NCBI GenBank assembly: GCA_020723345.1
Contig: DYJA01000015.1
Span: forward strand, 35,221 to 99,220
Length of the DNA: 64,000 nucleotides
Reading direction: 5' to 3'
From: Candidatus Aquidulcis sp.
Lineage (GTDB): Bacteria; Chloroflexota; Anaerolineae; UBA4142
Every line of letters starts with the position of its first letter. Within the stretch, counting starts at the first letter, position 1. Made by a program: the position numbers and the translations under genes. The notes under the pieces are model-generated. The model was given only the letters and a program-made list of their open reading frames with translations, ran no database searches and was not told the origin of the DNA. This document shows positions 33,115 to 41,543 of the stretch, piece after piece.

Positions 33115-34511
33115 TTATCCCGGCGCCCCTTCAACAGATTACCGAAGCGAACAAGCATCGGCTCGTCAGTGCGGCAATCGCCGCGGCGGTGTTGGTGCTT
33201 GCCGCTTATCTTGGGTATGCTTCCTCTCCCGACTACTTGGTCGCAGTTGGCGGCTTGCTGGTGACGTTGGTCTTGTTCCGCAGACCCGAACTGGGCATGG
33301 TTGCCTTGCTCATCGCCGCGCTCTGCGTCCCATTCAGTATCGGTACCGGCACCGAGACGACTCTCCACGCGGCGCTCTTCTTGATTCCCGCGTTGCTTGC
33401 CTTGTGGGTTGCCGAAATGTTCCGCCAGCAGTCTATTCGATTGGCGCCATCCCCAACGAATCTTCCACTGTTACTTCTTGTCGTCAGCGCGACGATTTCA
33501 CTCATCGTCGGCAATCTACCGCTGAACTATTTTGCGAATTTTGCCAGTTTACCAGCCCAGTTGGGTGGGTGGGCAATCTTTGTTTTATCCGCCGGAGTGT
33601 TCTTGTTGATGGGGCACCAAATCAAGCAAGAGATTTGGCTCCAGGGCATTGTCGCGATTTTCTTGGGCTTGGGTACGCTCGTTGCGCTGGGACGGATGTT
33701 CGCGCCATTTGCAGTGGTGAGCAGCGCGCTCGTCGTGGATCGGGCGCAAGGCAGTCTCTTCTGGGTGTGGCTAGTTGCGTTGGCAGGCGGGCAGGCGCTG
33801 TTCAATGCGCGGCTAAGTATCGGCTGGCGTGCGGCGCTGGGTGGACTTGGATTGGTTTGTCTTGGCGTGGGTTGGTTTCTCGCGCGTCCGTGGGCGTCGG
33901 GCTGGCTGCCGGAAATGATTGTGCTATTTGCGCTGATCACATTGCGCTCGTGGCGCGCGGGTGTCTTGCTGGGTTTGGTGACTCTGGGCGGAATCTTCAT
34001 GAATCCCGAGCTGATTCAGCGTATCGTGACTGCCGATCAGTACAGTCTGGACACGCGCGTGGTTGCGGCGCAAATCATCCTGGGTCAAGTTATTCAAGCA
34101 AACCCGATCCTTGGACTGGGACCCGCAAATTATTATCATTACACACCGCTTTATCCGATTCTGGGCTTTGCCGTCAGATTCAACTCGCACAATCAGTATG
34201 TGGACATTGTGGCGCAATTGGGAATCGTTGGGCTTGCGGTGTTCGTGTGGTTGACGGGTTCCATTGCTCGATTGGGTTGGGGATTGCGCGAACGCGTCGG
34301 GAATGGCTTTGCGCGCGGCTATGTGAATGGCTGTCTGGGTGGCTTGGCGGGTTCGTTAGCCGCCGGATTTTTGGGCGATTGGTTTTTGCCATTTGTATAC
34401 AATATCGGCTTGGCGGGATTTCGCGCGAGCATGTTGGGATGGTTGTTCTTGGGCGGCTTGGTGGCGATCAAGTGCATGCTGGATGAACGCGCTCTCCACT
34501 CCACAGGGTGA
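33111..34511 (+). CDS. O-antigen polymerase/ligase family membrane protein (Wzy-like)
   Basis: 466 residues, GTG start, about 12 hydrophobic helices. The large-loop region (DTRVVAAQIILGQVIQANPILGLGPANYYHYTPLYPILG) followed by SHNQYVDIVAQLGIVGL is the Wzy_C-type signature with the H-N-x-Y element. Unlike the protein at 14504 it carries no TPR and no repeat insert. It is the second polymerase or ligase candidate of the locus. Confidence 0.88.
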   Translation: MIIPAPLQQITEANKHRLVSAAIAAAVLVLAAYLGYASSPDYLVAVGGLLVTLVLFRRPELGMVALLIAALCVPFSIGTGTETTLHAALFLIPALLALWVAEMFRQQSIRLAPSPTNLPLLLLVVSATISLIVGNLPLNYFANFASLPAQLGGWAIFVLSAGVFLLMGHQIKQEIWLQGIVAIFLGLGTLVALGRMFAPFAVVSSALVVDRAQGSLFWVWLVALAGGQALFNARLSIGWRAALGGLGLVCLGVGWFLARPWASGWLPEMIVLFALITLRSWRAGVLLGLVTLGGIFMNPELIQRIVTADQYSLDTRVVAAQIILGQVIQANPILGLGPANYYHYTPLYPILGFAVRFNSHNQYVDIVAQLGIVGLAVFVWLTGSIARLGWGLRERVGNGFARGYVNGCLGGLAGSLAAGFLGDWFLPFVYNIGLAGFRASMLGWLFLGGLVAIKCMLDERALHSTG

Positions 34512-34522
34512 TGGAAAGATAG

Positions 34523-35536
34523 ATGGCATCTGAGATGATTGCCTGTAACCTCTGCGGTTCCGAGCAAACGACGCCGTGGCTTGAAAACCGCGAGCGGGGT
34601 TGGGGGCAGTTCATGATCGTGCGCTGTGATAAATGCGGTTTGACATTCGTGAACCCGCGCCCCACCGAAGAATCAATCGCGGCATATTATCCCGATGAAT
34701 ACTATGTTTACGAAGAAACCGAACTGGTGGGAACGTCGCGCGTCAAGCGAGTCTTGTCGGAAATTATCGCGCGAGATTTCCGGGGTTATGTGAAAACCGA
34801 ACTTGTCCAAGATTCCATCGCGCTGCCGTCTCGGCTGTTAGGGTATTTGCTCCTCTATCCATTCCGAAATAGCTTGCTCCGCCTGCCGCCCTATCTCAAG
34901 CAAGGCGCAAAGATATTGGATGTTGGTTGTGCGACGGGAAAGGATCTGGATCTTGCCAAGTCCTACGGCTGGGAAACGTATGGTGTGGACATCAGCGCAA
35001 AAGCGGCAGTCGTCGCGCGTCGAAAGGGACATCAAGTTAGTCTCGGTCGATTGAAGGACGCGGATTTTCCGCCCAACTTTTTTAATGCGGTGATGCTTTG
35101 GGATGTGATGGAGCATGTGCATAATCCGATGGAATTACTGTGTGAGATCAATCGGATTTTGTTACCAGGGGGATACTTGCTCGGCAAGGCGCTGAATGTT
35201 GCCAGCGTCCAAGCCCAACTCTTCAGAGACAAATGGTGGCCCGGCATGGATGTTCCGCGTCATCTCTACTTTTATACTCCGGCGACTATTCGCTCCTATT
35301 TGGAAAAATCCGGTTTTCGTCTTCTGATGCTGCCGTTTCTCTCTTCGCCGCGTTGTCTTTCCGAGTGTCTTGATCTGACGTGGTGTGATTGGTTTGGAAA
35401 ACCGGCTTGGCAAATTCCTTCCGCCTTGAAATTGATTGACGATGTCTTGAGCGCGCCCTGGTCGTTTCTCTTTGATGCGTGGCGTGTGGGCGATGTGATG
35501 ATCTTTCACGCGGTCAAACAACGAGAGCCGAATTGA
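34523..35536 (+). CDS. Methyltransferase with N-terminal zinc ribbon
   Basis: 337 residues. The N-terminus has CNLCGS...CDKCGLTFVNPRP (two CxxC pairs), the Methyltransf_23-type zinc ribbon. SAM motif ILDVGCATGKDLDLAKSYGWETYGVDIS follows, then MLWDVMEHVHNPMELLCEINRILLPGGYLL. Sugar C- or O-methyltransferases have this layout. The stop overlaps the TTG start of the next gene. Confidence 0.9.
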   Translation: MASEMIACNLCGSEQTTPWLENRERGWGQFMIVRCDKCGLTFVNPRPTEESIAAYYPDEYYVYEETELVGTSRVKRVLSEIIARDFRGYVKTELVQDSIALPSRLLGYLLLYPFRNSLLRLPPYLKQGAKILDVGCATGKDLDLAKSYGWETYGVDISAKAAVVARRKGHQVSLGRLKDADFPPNFFNAVMLWDVMEHVHNPMELLCEINRILLPGGYLLGKALNVASVQAQLFRDKWWPGMDVPRHLYFYTPATIRSYLEKSGFRLLMLPFLSSPRCLSECLDLTWCDWFGKPAWQIPSALKLIDDVLSAPWSFLFDAWRVGDVMIFHAVKQREPN

Positions 35537-36543
35537 AGATTCTCTGCTTGATCGATTGGCAGCCGTCTGGGCGTTGGGTTTGGGATTACCTGCCCGAAAA
35601 TAGAGATGTGGTAGATTTTGTTACGATCAGACTCCCCAAGGATCGTTTCCCCGGCTATGGGAAACTGCTGGGATATTATCCGGCGTACGGATGGCTTGGC
35701 ATCAAGGCATTGTTGCGCCAAAAGCACTATGATGTCGTTGTGACCTGGGAAGGGAAAAACGGAGTACCGCTGGCTTTCTTGCGGACTTGTCTCGGCAAGT
35801 CCGCTCCGCCTATGGTGATATTGAACTTTGTGCTCAAAGGGCAAGTCGTCCTGGATCTGTTGTGGTTTACCCGGTTTGCTTTGAAATCAGTCAATCGGCT
35901 CACTTGTATCTCCCAGCGCGAAATCGAAGACTATGCTCCACAACTGGGCTTGGCGCGTGAGCGGTTCGTCAGATTGCAAGGACCTTGGCCAGACTATTCG
36001 CGTGATGGCGCAGAAGAGGTTCAGGAAGGCGATTTCATTTTTGCTTCGGGGCGGTCGCATCGTGACTATCGCACCTTGATCGAAGCCGTGCGCGGCTTGC
36101 CGATCAAAGTGGTCATCAATGCGCAACCCTTCAATATTCCTCAATGCCCGATCCCTGAGAATGTTGTGATAAACTCACTTGTTCCTTATAGTGATTTTCT
36201 CGCGCTCGTGCGCCAATGCAGATTCATGGTCATTCCGTTATATGAAGCCAAACATGCTTCGGGCGAATCCGTTATGATGCAAGGAATGGCAGCCCGGAAA
36301 ACCGTTGTGGCAACCGAAACTTATTCCACGGCTGAGTTGATCGAACCCGGTGTAAATGGCTTGTTAGTTCCGCCGGGAGATGTAGCCAAGATGCGCCAAG
36401 CGATTCAGTATCTGCTCGAACACCCGGACGCTAATCGAGAGATGGGGTTTGCCGCTCGCCGATCCTATGAACAAAAGTGGTCCTTCCCTGTGGTTGCTCT
36501 GCAGATCCAATCTCTTTTGCGTCAAGTAGCGCAAGGCGGATAA
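35533..36543 (+). CDS. GT4-like glycosyltransferase
   Basis: 336 residues from TTG 35533 (TTGA overlap with the preceding stop). GT-B fold: KILCLIDWQPSGRWVWDYL, then a C-domain with DFIFASGRSHRDYRTLIEAV, VIPLYEAKHASGESVMMQGMAARKTVVATETYSTAELIEPGVNGLLVPPGD. The final base of the stop is also the first of the next ATG. Confidence 0.85.
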   Translation: MKILCLIDWQPSGRWVWDYLPENRDVVDFVTIRLPKDRFPGYGKLLGYYPAYGWLGIKALLRQKHYDVVVTWEGKNGVPLAFLRTCLGKSAPPMVILNFVLKGQVVLDLLWFTRFALKSVNRLTCISQREIEDYAPQLGLARERFVRLQGPWPDYSRDGAEEVQEGDFIFASGRSHRDYRTLIEAVRGLPIKVVINAQPFNIPQCPIPENVVINSLVPYSDFLALVRQCRFMVIPLYEAKHASGESVMMQGMAARKTVVATETYSTAELIEPGVNGLLVPPGDVAKMRQAIQYLLEHPDANREMGFAARRSYEQKWSFPVVALQIQSLLRQVAQGG

Positions 36544-37583
36544 TGTCGCCAACGCTCTCCGTCATCATCGTCTCCTGGAACACGCGCGATCTTCTCGCGC
36601 AATGTCTTGAGTCAGTATTCAGAAGTCAGTATTCAGAATTCAGCGGACAGTTGCAACTGAATACGGAACACTGTTTACTGAATACTGAAGTTTTCGTCGT
36701 TGACAACGCCTCCTCTGACGGCAGCGCGGCGATGGTGCGCGAGCGGTTTCCCCAGGTGCGGTTGATCGAGAATCGCGAGAACGTCGGCTTTGCGCGCGCG
36801 AATAATCAAGCGATTCGCGAGAGCGCCGGGCAATATGTGTTGTTGCTGAATAGTGACACGATCGTACAACCCGGCGCATTGCAAAACATGGTCGCGTTTA
36901 TGCAAGCGCACGCGGAGGCAGGCATCGTCGGCGCGTATCTTTTGAATCGCGATGGGACGCCGCAATCGTGCTTTGGCAATTTCCCGACGGTTCTTTCTGA
37001 GACTGTGTTCGCGTGGGGGCTGGATTCGCATTTGCCCTTTTCGCGCTGGGTACATCCGCAGGTTTTCTTAGAGGACTCTCCTGAAAATGGACTGTTGCGC
37101 GAGCCGCTGGCTCGCTCTGCGACGGGCGAGCCGCCCGTGCAACATTTTCATCGGAACGCTGGTGAACGCAAGTTCATGAAAAATTACCAAGAAACGGATT
37201 GGGTGCAGGGCGCGGCGCTGATGATCCGCCGCGATGTTCTGCGCCAAGTGGGTGGGATGGATGAAAGTTATTTCATGTACTCGGAAGAGATAGACCTTGC
37301 ATATCGAGTGAAGCAAGCGGGTTGGCGGAATTATGTTCTCAAAACGGCTCCGGTGATTCACCTGGGTCAGCAAAGCGCAATCCAAATGCCCGCGCGCATG
37401 AAAGTGGAATTGTTTCGCAGCAAGAAAAAATATTTCAAAAAGTACCGCGGGGCTTTCTCTGCTTTGTTTTTGGAATGTGTCTTTGCGTCAAGTATTCTGG
37501 CTAAACGCGTGTTTTATGGATTGACGGGCAACCGGAGTCAGAGCGAACTCTGGACTCAAGCATGGCGGCACTATGTGGTTTGA
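36543..37583 (+). CDS. GT2 glycosyltransferase with two in-frame repeat inserts
   Basis: 346 residues from ATG 36543, overlapping the previous stop by 1 base. Motifs: LSVIIVSWNTRDLLAQCLESV, then VFVVDNASSDGSAAMV; ENVGFARANNQAIR; LLNSDTIVQPGAL; MDESYFMYSEEIDLAYRVKQAG. The first two motifs, normally adjacent, are separated by a 27-residue Ser/Gln/Asn/Glu-rich insert encoded by a CAGTATTCAG repeat (36611-36690). A palindromic insert (37082-37151) interrupts the middle. The frame is kept through both. Confidence 0.92.
   Translation: MSPTLSVIIVSWNTRDLLAQCLESVFRSQYSEFSGQLQLNTEHCLLNTEVFVVDNASSDGSAAMVRERFPQVRLIENRENVGFARANNQAIRESAGQYVLLLNSDTIVQPGALQNMVAFMQAHAEAGIVGAYLLNRDGTPQSCFGNFPTVLSETVFAWGLDSHLPFSRWVHPQVFLEDSPENGLLREPLARSATGEPPVQHFHRNAGERKFMKNYQETDWVQGAALMIRRDVLRQVGGMDESYFMYSEEIDLAYRVKQAGWRNYVLKTAPVIHLGQQSAIQMPARMKVELFRSKKKYFKKYRGAFSALFLECVFASSILAKRVFYGLTGNRSQSELWTQAWRHYVV
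36611..36690. repeat. In-frame TCAGTATTCAG inverted tract
   Basis: AGTCAGTATTCAGAAGTCAG units and their inverse CTGAATAC...CTGAATACTGA. It lies between the first beta strand/helix and the VVDNAS strand of the GT2 domain. Confidence 0.88.
37082..37151. repeat. In-frame nested palindrome
   Basis: Outer arms TGAAAATG...TGTTGC and GCAACA.TTTTCA enclose inner GAGCCGCTGGCTC and CGGGCGAGCCGCCCG. It is open in the gene frame and encodes a linker including GEPPVQHFH. Confidence 0.8.
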
Positions 37584-37589
37584 GGCAAA

Positions 37590-38867
37590 GTGAATATTCT
37601 CCTCCTCACCCAAATCGTCCCGTACCCGCCCGACTCCGGTCCCAAAGTCAAAACCTATCACGTCCTGCGTTACCTTGCCGAGCGCGGGCATCGCGTCACG
37701 CTCGCGTCGTTCGTGCGCCCGGAGGAGGAGAAGCATCTCGCCGCGCTCAAACCGTACTGCGCCGAAATTCACGCCGTGCCAATACGTCGTTCGCGCGTTG
37801 CCGACGCGGTTGCGTACGCGCAGAGCATTCGCACCGGTCAACCGTTTCTCGTCACGCGCGATGGCAAGCGCGAGATGTTCGACCTCGTCCACCGCCTCGT
37901 CCGCGCGCAGTCCTTCGACATCATCCACGCCGACCAACTTACGATGGCGCAGTTCGCAATTCAGAATTCAGACTCTCAATCACCAATTACCAATCGCCCA
38001 TTACCTTCTCTTGTCTTCGACGCGCACAACGCGGTGTGGCAAATCGTCGAACGCGCGCAGCCGTCCGTTGTCTTTCCTTTCCGTCCGTTGTTATCCCTGG
38101 AAGCGCGCCGCATCAAAAAGTACGAAGGCGCGATGATTCGGCGATTCGATCACACTCTCGCCGTCAGCGCGGTGGATCGGCAGGCGTTGCTCGATGCAAC
38201 CGCGTGCGCGAGCGAAAATCCGAAATCTAAAGTCGAAAATCTGAAATCGAAAATCTCGATCATTCCAATTGCAGTAGATTCCGCACAATTGCTACCAGTG
38301 CAACATTTAAACGCGTCGACGAATATTTTGACATTGGGGACACTCTTCTACCCGCCGAATGCCGATGGCATCCGCTGGTTCATCCATCAAGTCTACCCGC
38401 TGATTCGCGTCCAAGTCCCCGCGAGTTCCCTTACGATTGTGGGTCCCCGCCCGCCGCGCGATCTTACGCAATACGCAACACGCAATACGCAACACGCAAC
38501 ACGCATCACGGTTACCGGCTACGTCCCCGATCTCGCGCCCTATCTCGAACGCGCCGCGCTCATGGTCGTGCCGGTGCGTGCGGCAAGCGGGATGCGCGTG
38601 CGAATTCTCGAAGCGTTGGCGCGCGGCATACCTATCGTCACGACGACGACCGGCGTCGAAGGGATTGGCGCGGCGCACGACGAGCATTTGCTGATCGCCG
38701 ATGAGCCGGAACAATTCGCGGCGCAAGTCGTCCGGCTCTTGAACGATGGCGCGTTGCGGCAGCGTTTGTCATTCAATGGGCGGCGTCTGGTCGAAGAAAA
38801 GTATGATTGGCGCGTCGTGTTGTCGAAATTGGAAGAGGTGTACGAATCGCTAACCGCATCTCGATGA
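37590..38867 (+). CDS. GT4 family glycosyltransferase with three in-frame repeat inserts
   Basis: 425 residues, GTG start. N-domain ILLLTQIVPYPPDSGPKVKTYHVLRYLAERGHRV; C-domain LTLGTLFYPPNADGIRWFIHQVYPLIR, VVPVRAASGMRVRILEALARGIPIVTTTTGVEGIGA (family EX7E-like region with GMR) and a C-terminal helix. Inserts: an AATTACCAATCGCC tract (37953-38006), a GAAATC/AAAATC tract (38212-38257) and an ACGCAACACGCAATACG tract (38465-38510). Each falls between secondary-structure elements. It overlaps the next gene by ATGA. Confidence 0.92.
   Translation: MNILLLTQIVPYPPDSGPKVKTYHVLRYLAERGHRVTLASFVRPEEEKHLAALKPYCAEIHAVPIRRSRVADAVAYAQSIRTGQPFLVTRDGKREMFDLVHRLVRAQSFDIIHADQLTMAQFAIQNSDSQSPITNRPLPSLVFDAHNAVWQIVERAQPSVVFPFRPLLSLEARRIKKYEGAMIRRFDHTLAVSAVDRQALLDATACASENPKSKVENLKSKISIIPIAVDSAQLLPVQHLNASTNILTLGTLFYPPNADGIRWFIHQVYPLIRVQVPASSLTIVGPRPPRDLTQYATRNTQHATRITVTGYVPDLAPYLERAALMVVPVRAASGMRVRILEALARGIPIVTTTTGVEGIGAAHDEHLLIADEPEQFAAQVVRLLNDGALRQRLSFNGRRLVEEKYDWRVVLSKLEEVYESLTASR
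37953..38006. repeat. In-frame CAATTCAGAATTCAG / CAATTACCAAT tract
   Basis: AATTC and ATTACC units encoding a Gln/Asn/Ser/Pro-rich stretch before LVFDAHNAVW in the GT4 gene. Confidence 0.75.
38212..38257. repeat. In-frame GAAATC/AAAATC tract
   Basis: Units GAAAATCCGAAATC, AAAGTCGAAAATCTGAAATC encode an Asn/Lys/Ser-rich stretch just before the SIIPIAVDS strand. Confidence 0.85.
38465..38510. repeat. In-frame ACGCAACACGCAATACG tract, copy 1
   Basis: Tandem 8- to 9-base units, ACGCAATACGCAACACG type, encoding a TRNTQHATR-like stretch between the PRPPRDL and VTGYVPDL elements. Confidence 0.9.
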
Positions 38868-40225
38868 AACTTTCCCCCCGTCGCGTCTTATTTGGCATTG
38901 TCGCTCTAGCCATTCTCATCCGACTCGTCGCCGCGTTTATGCTCGGCGACACTGCGCTGCCGGTTTCCGGCGCGTACGACCAAGTCTCGTACGATGTGCT
39001 CGCGCAGCGCGTCCTTGCCGGTCACGGCTTTTCCTTTCCGACGCGATGGTACCCTTTCACCGCGCCCGACGAGCAAACCGCGCACTGGTCATTTCTCTAC
39101 ACGCTCTACCTCGCCGGAGTGTACGCGCTTTTCGGTCACCATCCGCTCGCTGCGCGCCTCATCCAAGTCATTCTCTCCGGTTTGCAATGCTGGCTCATCT
39201 ACCGTATCGGTCGGCGTTTGTTTGGCGAGTGGGTCGGCATCGCGTCCGCGCTCCTCACGGCTGGCTACGCGTATTTCGTCTTCTTCAACGCCGCGCTCAT
39301 GACCCAGACGTTTTACATCCTTGCGCTGCTGTTTGCGCTCGACATTGCGCTGGGTTTGGCAGGCGTCACGCAACACGCAACACGCAACACGCTTTGCGAA
39401 CCTCGAATCTCGAATTCCGAATTCAGCCCATGGCTTTTCCTCGGCGTCGCCCTCGGCGCCGCCGCGCTCATGCGCCAAACCATCCTTCTCTTCGCGCCGT
39501 TCCTCTTCGGCTATATCTGGTGGGCGAATCGCAAATCAAAAGCCAGAAATCACGCAGCACGCAACACGCAACACGCATCACGCATCACGCTGCTATTCAC
39601 TGGTACGTTTGTATCCCTGATCGTCATCGCCGCGCTCGTCCTCCCCTGGACGATCCGCAACTATCTTGTCTTCAACGATTTTCTGCTCCTCAATTCCAAC
39701 GGCGGTTTCTGGCTCTACTCGTCCAACCATCCGAATCAAGGGACGACCTTCAACGGCAACTATGTCGCGCCGCTGCCCGATAATCTGAAGGGTCTCGGCG
39801 AGCCAGCGATAGATCGCGCGCTGATGCGCGAAGGAATCGGTTTTGTGCTTGCCGATCCGGCGCGTTTCTTGATGCTTACTTGGAGCCGCGTCGGCGCGTA
39901 CTTTTGGATTGCGCCAACCGAGAGCTCGCTTTTGATTGCGAATCTATCGCGCCTTTTCTCATTCGGCTTGTATTTCCCCTTGATGCTCTACGGGTTGTGG
40001 CTGTCGCGCAAACATTGGCGCGCCGGTCTGCCGCTCTATCTCTACGTCGCGTTTGAAACGACGTTTTGCTTGGTCTCCTGGGCTGCGCCGCGCTATCGCC
40101 TGCCCAGCGACGCGATCATGATGGTGTTCGCTGGGCTGGCGGCGGTGGCTTTGTCTGAACGCGTTGGAATTGCCAAAGTACTCACCGCGAAATTCCAAAT
40201 CGAAAACCCGAAATCGAAAATCTGA
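38864..40225 (+). CDS. GT39/ArnT-like integral membrane glycosyltransferase
   Basis: 453 residues from ATG 38864. Multi-helix protein with the first-loop region SYDVLAQRVLAGHGFSF...HWSFLYTLYLAGVYALFGHHPLAARLIQ, typical of Dpm-dependent GT-C enzymes (DUF2029/PMT_2 type). It uses polyprenyl-phosphate sugars on the outer face. Two loops contain in-frame repeats (39364-39424; 39530-39590), and the C-terminal end KFQIENPKSKI plus the stop codon are themselves repeat sequence (40190-40230). Confidence 0.88.
   Translation: MKLSPRRVLFGIVALAILIRLVAAFMLGDTALPVSGAYDQVSYDVLAQRVLAGHGFSFPTRWYPFTAPDEQTAHWSFLYTLYLAGVYALFGHHPLAARLIQVILSGLQCWLIYRIGRRLFGEWVGIASALLTAGYAYFVFFNAALMTQTFYILALLFALDIALGLAGVTQHATRNTLCEPRISNSEFSPWLFLGVALGAAALMRQTILLFAPFLFGYIWWANRKSKARNHAARNTQHASRITLLFTGTFVSLIVIAALVLPWTIRNYLVFNDFLLLNSNGGFWLYSSNHPNQGTTFNGNYVAPLPDNLKGLGEPAIDRALMREGIGFVLADPARFLMLTWSRVGAYFWIAPTESSLLIANLSRLFSFGLYFPLMLYGLWLSRKHWRAGLPLYLYVAFETTFCLVSWAAPRYRLPSDAIMMVFAGLAAVALSERVGIAKVLTAKFQIENPKSKI
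39364..39424. repeat. ACGCAACACG tract, copy 2, plus CGAATCTCGAATTCCG
   Basis: 39365-39392 is three ACGCAACACGC units; 39402-39424 is CTCGAATCTCGAATTCCGAATTC. Both are translated in a loop between two membrane helices. Confidence 0.85.
39530..39590. repeat. AATCAAAAGCCAGAAATC plus ACGCAACACG tract, copy 3
   Basis: Translated in a loop right after IWWAN and before the next membrane helix; encodes ARNTQHASR-type sequence. Confidence 0.88.
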
Positions 40226-40230
40226 AATTG
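40190..40230. repeat. GAAATC/AAAATC tract forming a gene junction
   Basis: AAATTCCAAATCGAAAACCCGAAATC... provides the last 11 codons and TGA stop of the GT39 gene, and the TTG start of the following GT4 gene. Confidence 0.85.
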
Positions 40231-41505
40231 AACATCCTCTTCCTCGTTCCCTACACTCCCACCCTCATCCGCACGCGCCCGTACAACCTGGTGCGCGGAC
40301 TCGCGCGGCGCGGTCACGCGGTCACGCTTGCAACGCTTTGGGAAAATGAATCGGAACGCGCCGCGCTCACGCAGTTGGAACGCGCCGGCATCCGCGTCGT
40401 CTCCACGCGCCTGACCAAGCCCCGCGCATTTTGGAATATGCTCCGCGCGCTCCCAAGCCGGATACCGCTGCAAGCCGCGTACTGCTGGCAACCAGAATTC
40501 TTACGCAATACGCAACACGCAATTCGCAATTCGCAATTCGATGTCATCCACGTTGAACACCTGCGCGGCGCAAAATACGCACTCTGGCTGCAAAACGTAT
40601 TACGCAACACGCAACACGCCTCACGAACTACGGATTACGGATTACGAATTCCCGTAGTTTGGGACAGCGTCGACTGCATCTCGCACCTCTTCGAGCAAGC
40701 CGCGCGTCACAGCCGCAGCCCGTTCGGACGATTCGTCACGCGCTTGGAACTCGCGCGCACGCGCCGTTACGAAGCCATGCTCGTCGACCGTTTCGACCGC
40801 GTCCTCGTCACCTCACCCATCGACGCCGCCGCGCTCACCGAACTTGCTTCACGCAACACGCAACACGCGATATGCAATACGCACCACGCAATTGACGTCC
40901 TTCCCAACGGCGTAGACTTGGAGTACTTTACCCCCAGCCCCGCGCCGCGTGACCCAGATACCATTGTATTCACCGGCAAAATGAGTTACCATGCAAATGT
41001 GACGGCAGCATTGTTTCTGGTCAACGACATCATGCCGTTGATTTGGCGGGAACGCCCCGGGGTTCGCTTGCAGATCGTCGGCAAGGATCCGCAGTCCCAA
41101 GTTCGCAATCTCGCGATTCGCGCCCCTCAATCTTCAATCTGTGTGACGGGAGCCGTGCCGGACATTCCGCCTTATCTATGGCAGGCGCAAGTGGCAGTCG
41201 TTCCGATTGTATATGGGGCAGGGTCCCAATTCAAGGTCTTGGAGGCGATGGCGTGCGGAACGCCGGTCGTGGCGACGCCGCAAGCCGTTTCGGCGCTTCA
41301 GGTTACCGACGGCGAGCATCTTTTGGTTGGCGACGGCGCGGCAGCGTTCGCGCGCCAAACTCTGCGCTTGCTGCAAGACGCCGAATTGCGCCGGCGGATT
41401 GGCACAGCAGGACGACAATTTGTAGAGTGCAATCATGATTGGAACAAAATTGTAGAACGCTTGGAGGAGATCTATCAGCAGTTGAGCGACAGACCGGTTG
41501 CCTGA
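40228..41505 (+). CDS. GT4 family glycosyltransferase with three in-frame repeat inserts
   Basis: 425 residues from TTG 40228, which lies inside a repeat. N-domain FLVPYTPTLIRTRPYNLVRGLARRGHAVTLATL; C-domain IVFTGKMSYHANVTAALFLVNDIMPLI, VVPIVYGAGSQFKVLEAMACGTPVVATPQAVSAL. It resembles the GT4 at 37590. Inserts of ACGCAACACG type at 40501-40540, 40599-40652 and 40849-40891 lie between structural elements (before FDVIHVEHL, before VVWDSVDCIS, before IDVLPNGVD). The only start near the family N-terminus is TTG. Confidence 0.92.
   Translation: MNILFLVPYTPTLIRTRPYNLVRGLARRGHAVTLATLWENESERAALTQLERAGIRVVSTRLTKPRAFWNMLRALPSRIPLQAAYCWQPEFLRNTQHAIRNSQFDVIHVEHLRGAKYALWLQNVLRNTQHASRTTDYGLRIPVVWDSVDCISHLFEQAARHSRSPFGRFVTRLELARTRRYEAMLVDRFDRVLVTSPIDAAALTELASRNTQHAICNTHHAIDVLPNGVDLEYFTPSPAPRDPDTIVFTGKMSYHANVTAALFLVNDIMPLIWRERPGVRLQIVGKDPQSQVRNLAIRAPQSSICVTGAVPDIPPYLWQAQVAVVPIVYGAGSQFKVLEAMACGTPVVATPQAVSALQVTDGEHLLVGDGAAAFARQTLRLLQDAELRRRIGTAGRQFVECNHDWNKIVERLEEIYQQLSDRPVA
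40501..40540. repeat. ACGCAATACG/AATTCGCAATTCG tract, copy 4
   Basis: Encodes RNTQHAIRNSQF just before DVIHVEHL; in frame. Confidence 0.88.
40599..40652. repeat. ACGCAACACG/TACGGATTACG tract, copy 5
   Basis: Encodes RNTQHASRTTDYGLRI before PVVWDSVDC; in frame. Confidence 0.88.
40849..40891. repeat. ACGCAACACG tract, copy 6
   Basis: Encodes SRNTQHAICNTHHA before IDVLPNGVD; in frame. Confidence 0.88.
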
Positions 41506-41543
41506 TTGCCCGATTGCCGGCTCGTTGATTTTGGAGATCGAAA

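Noticed and set aside
38465..40891. CRISPR-like array from the ACGCAACACG tracts
   Set aside because: Units are contiguous and short, spacers are absent, and the tracts are spread inside three genes; no cas genes nearby.
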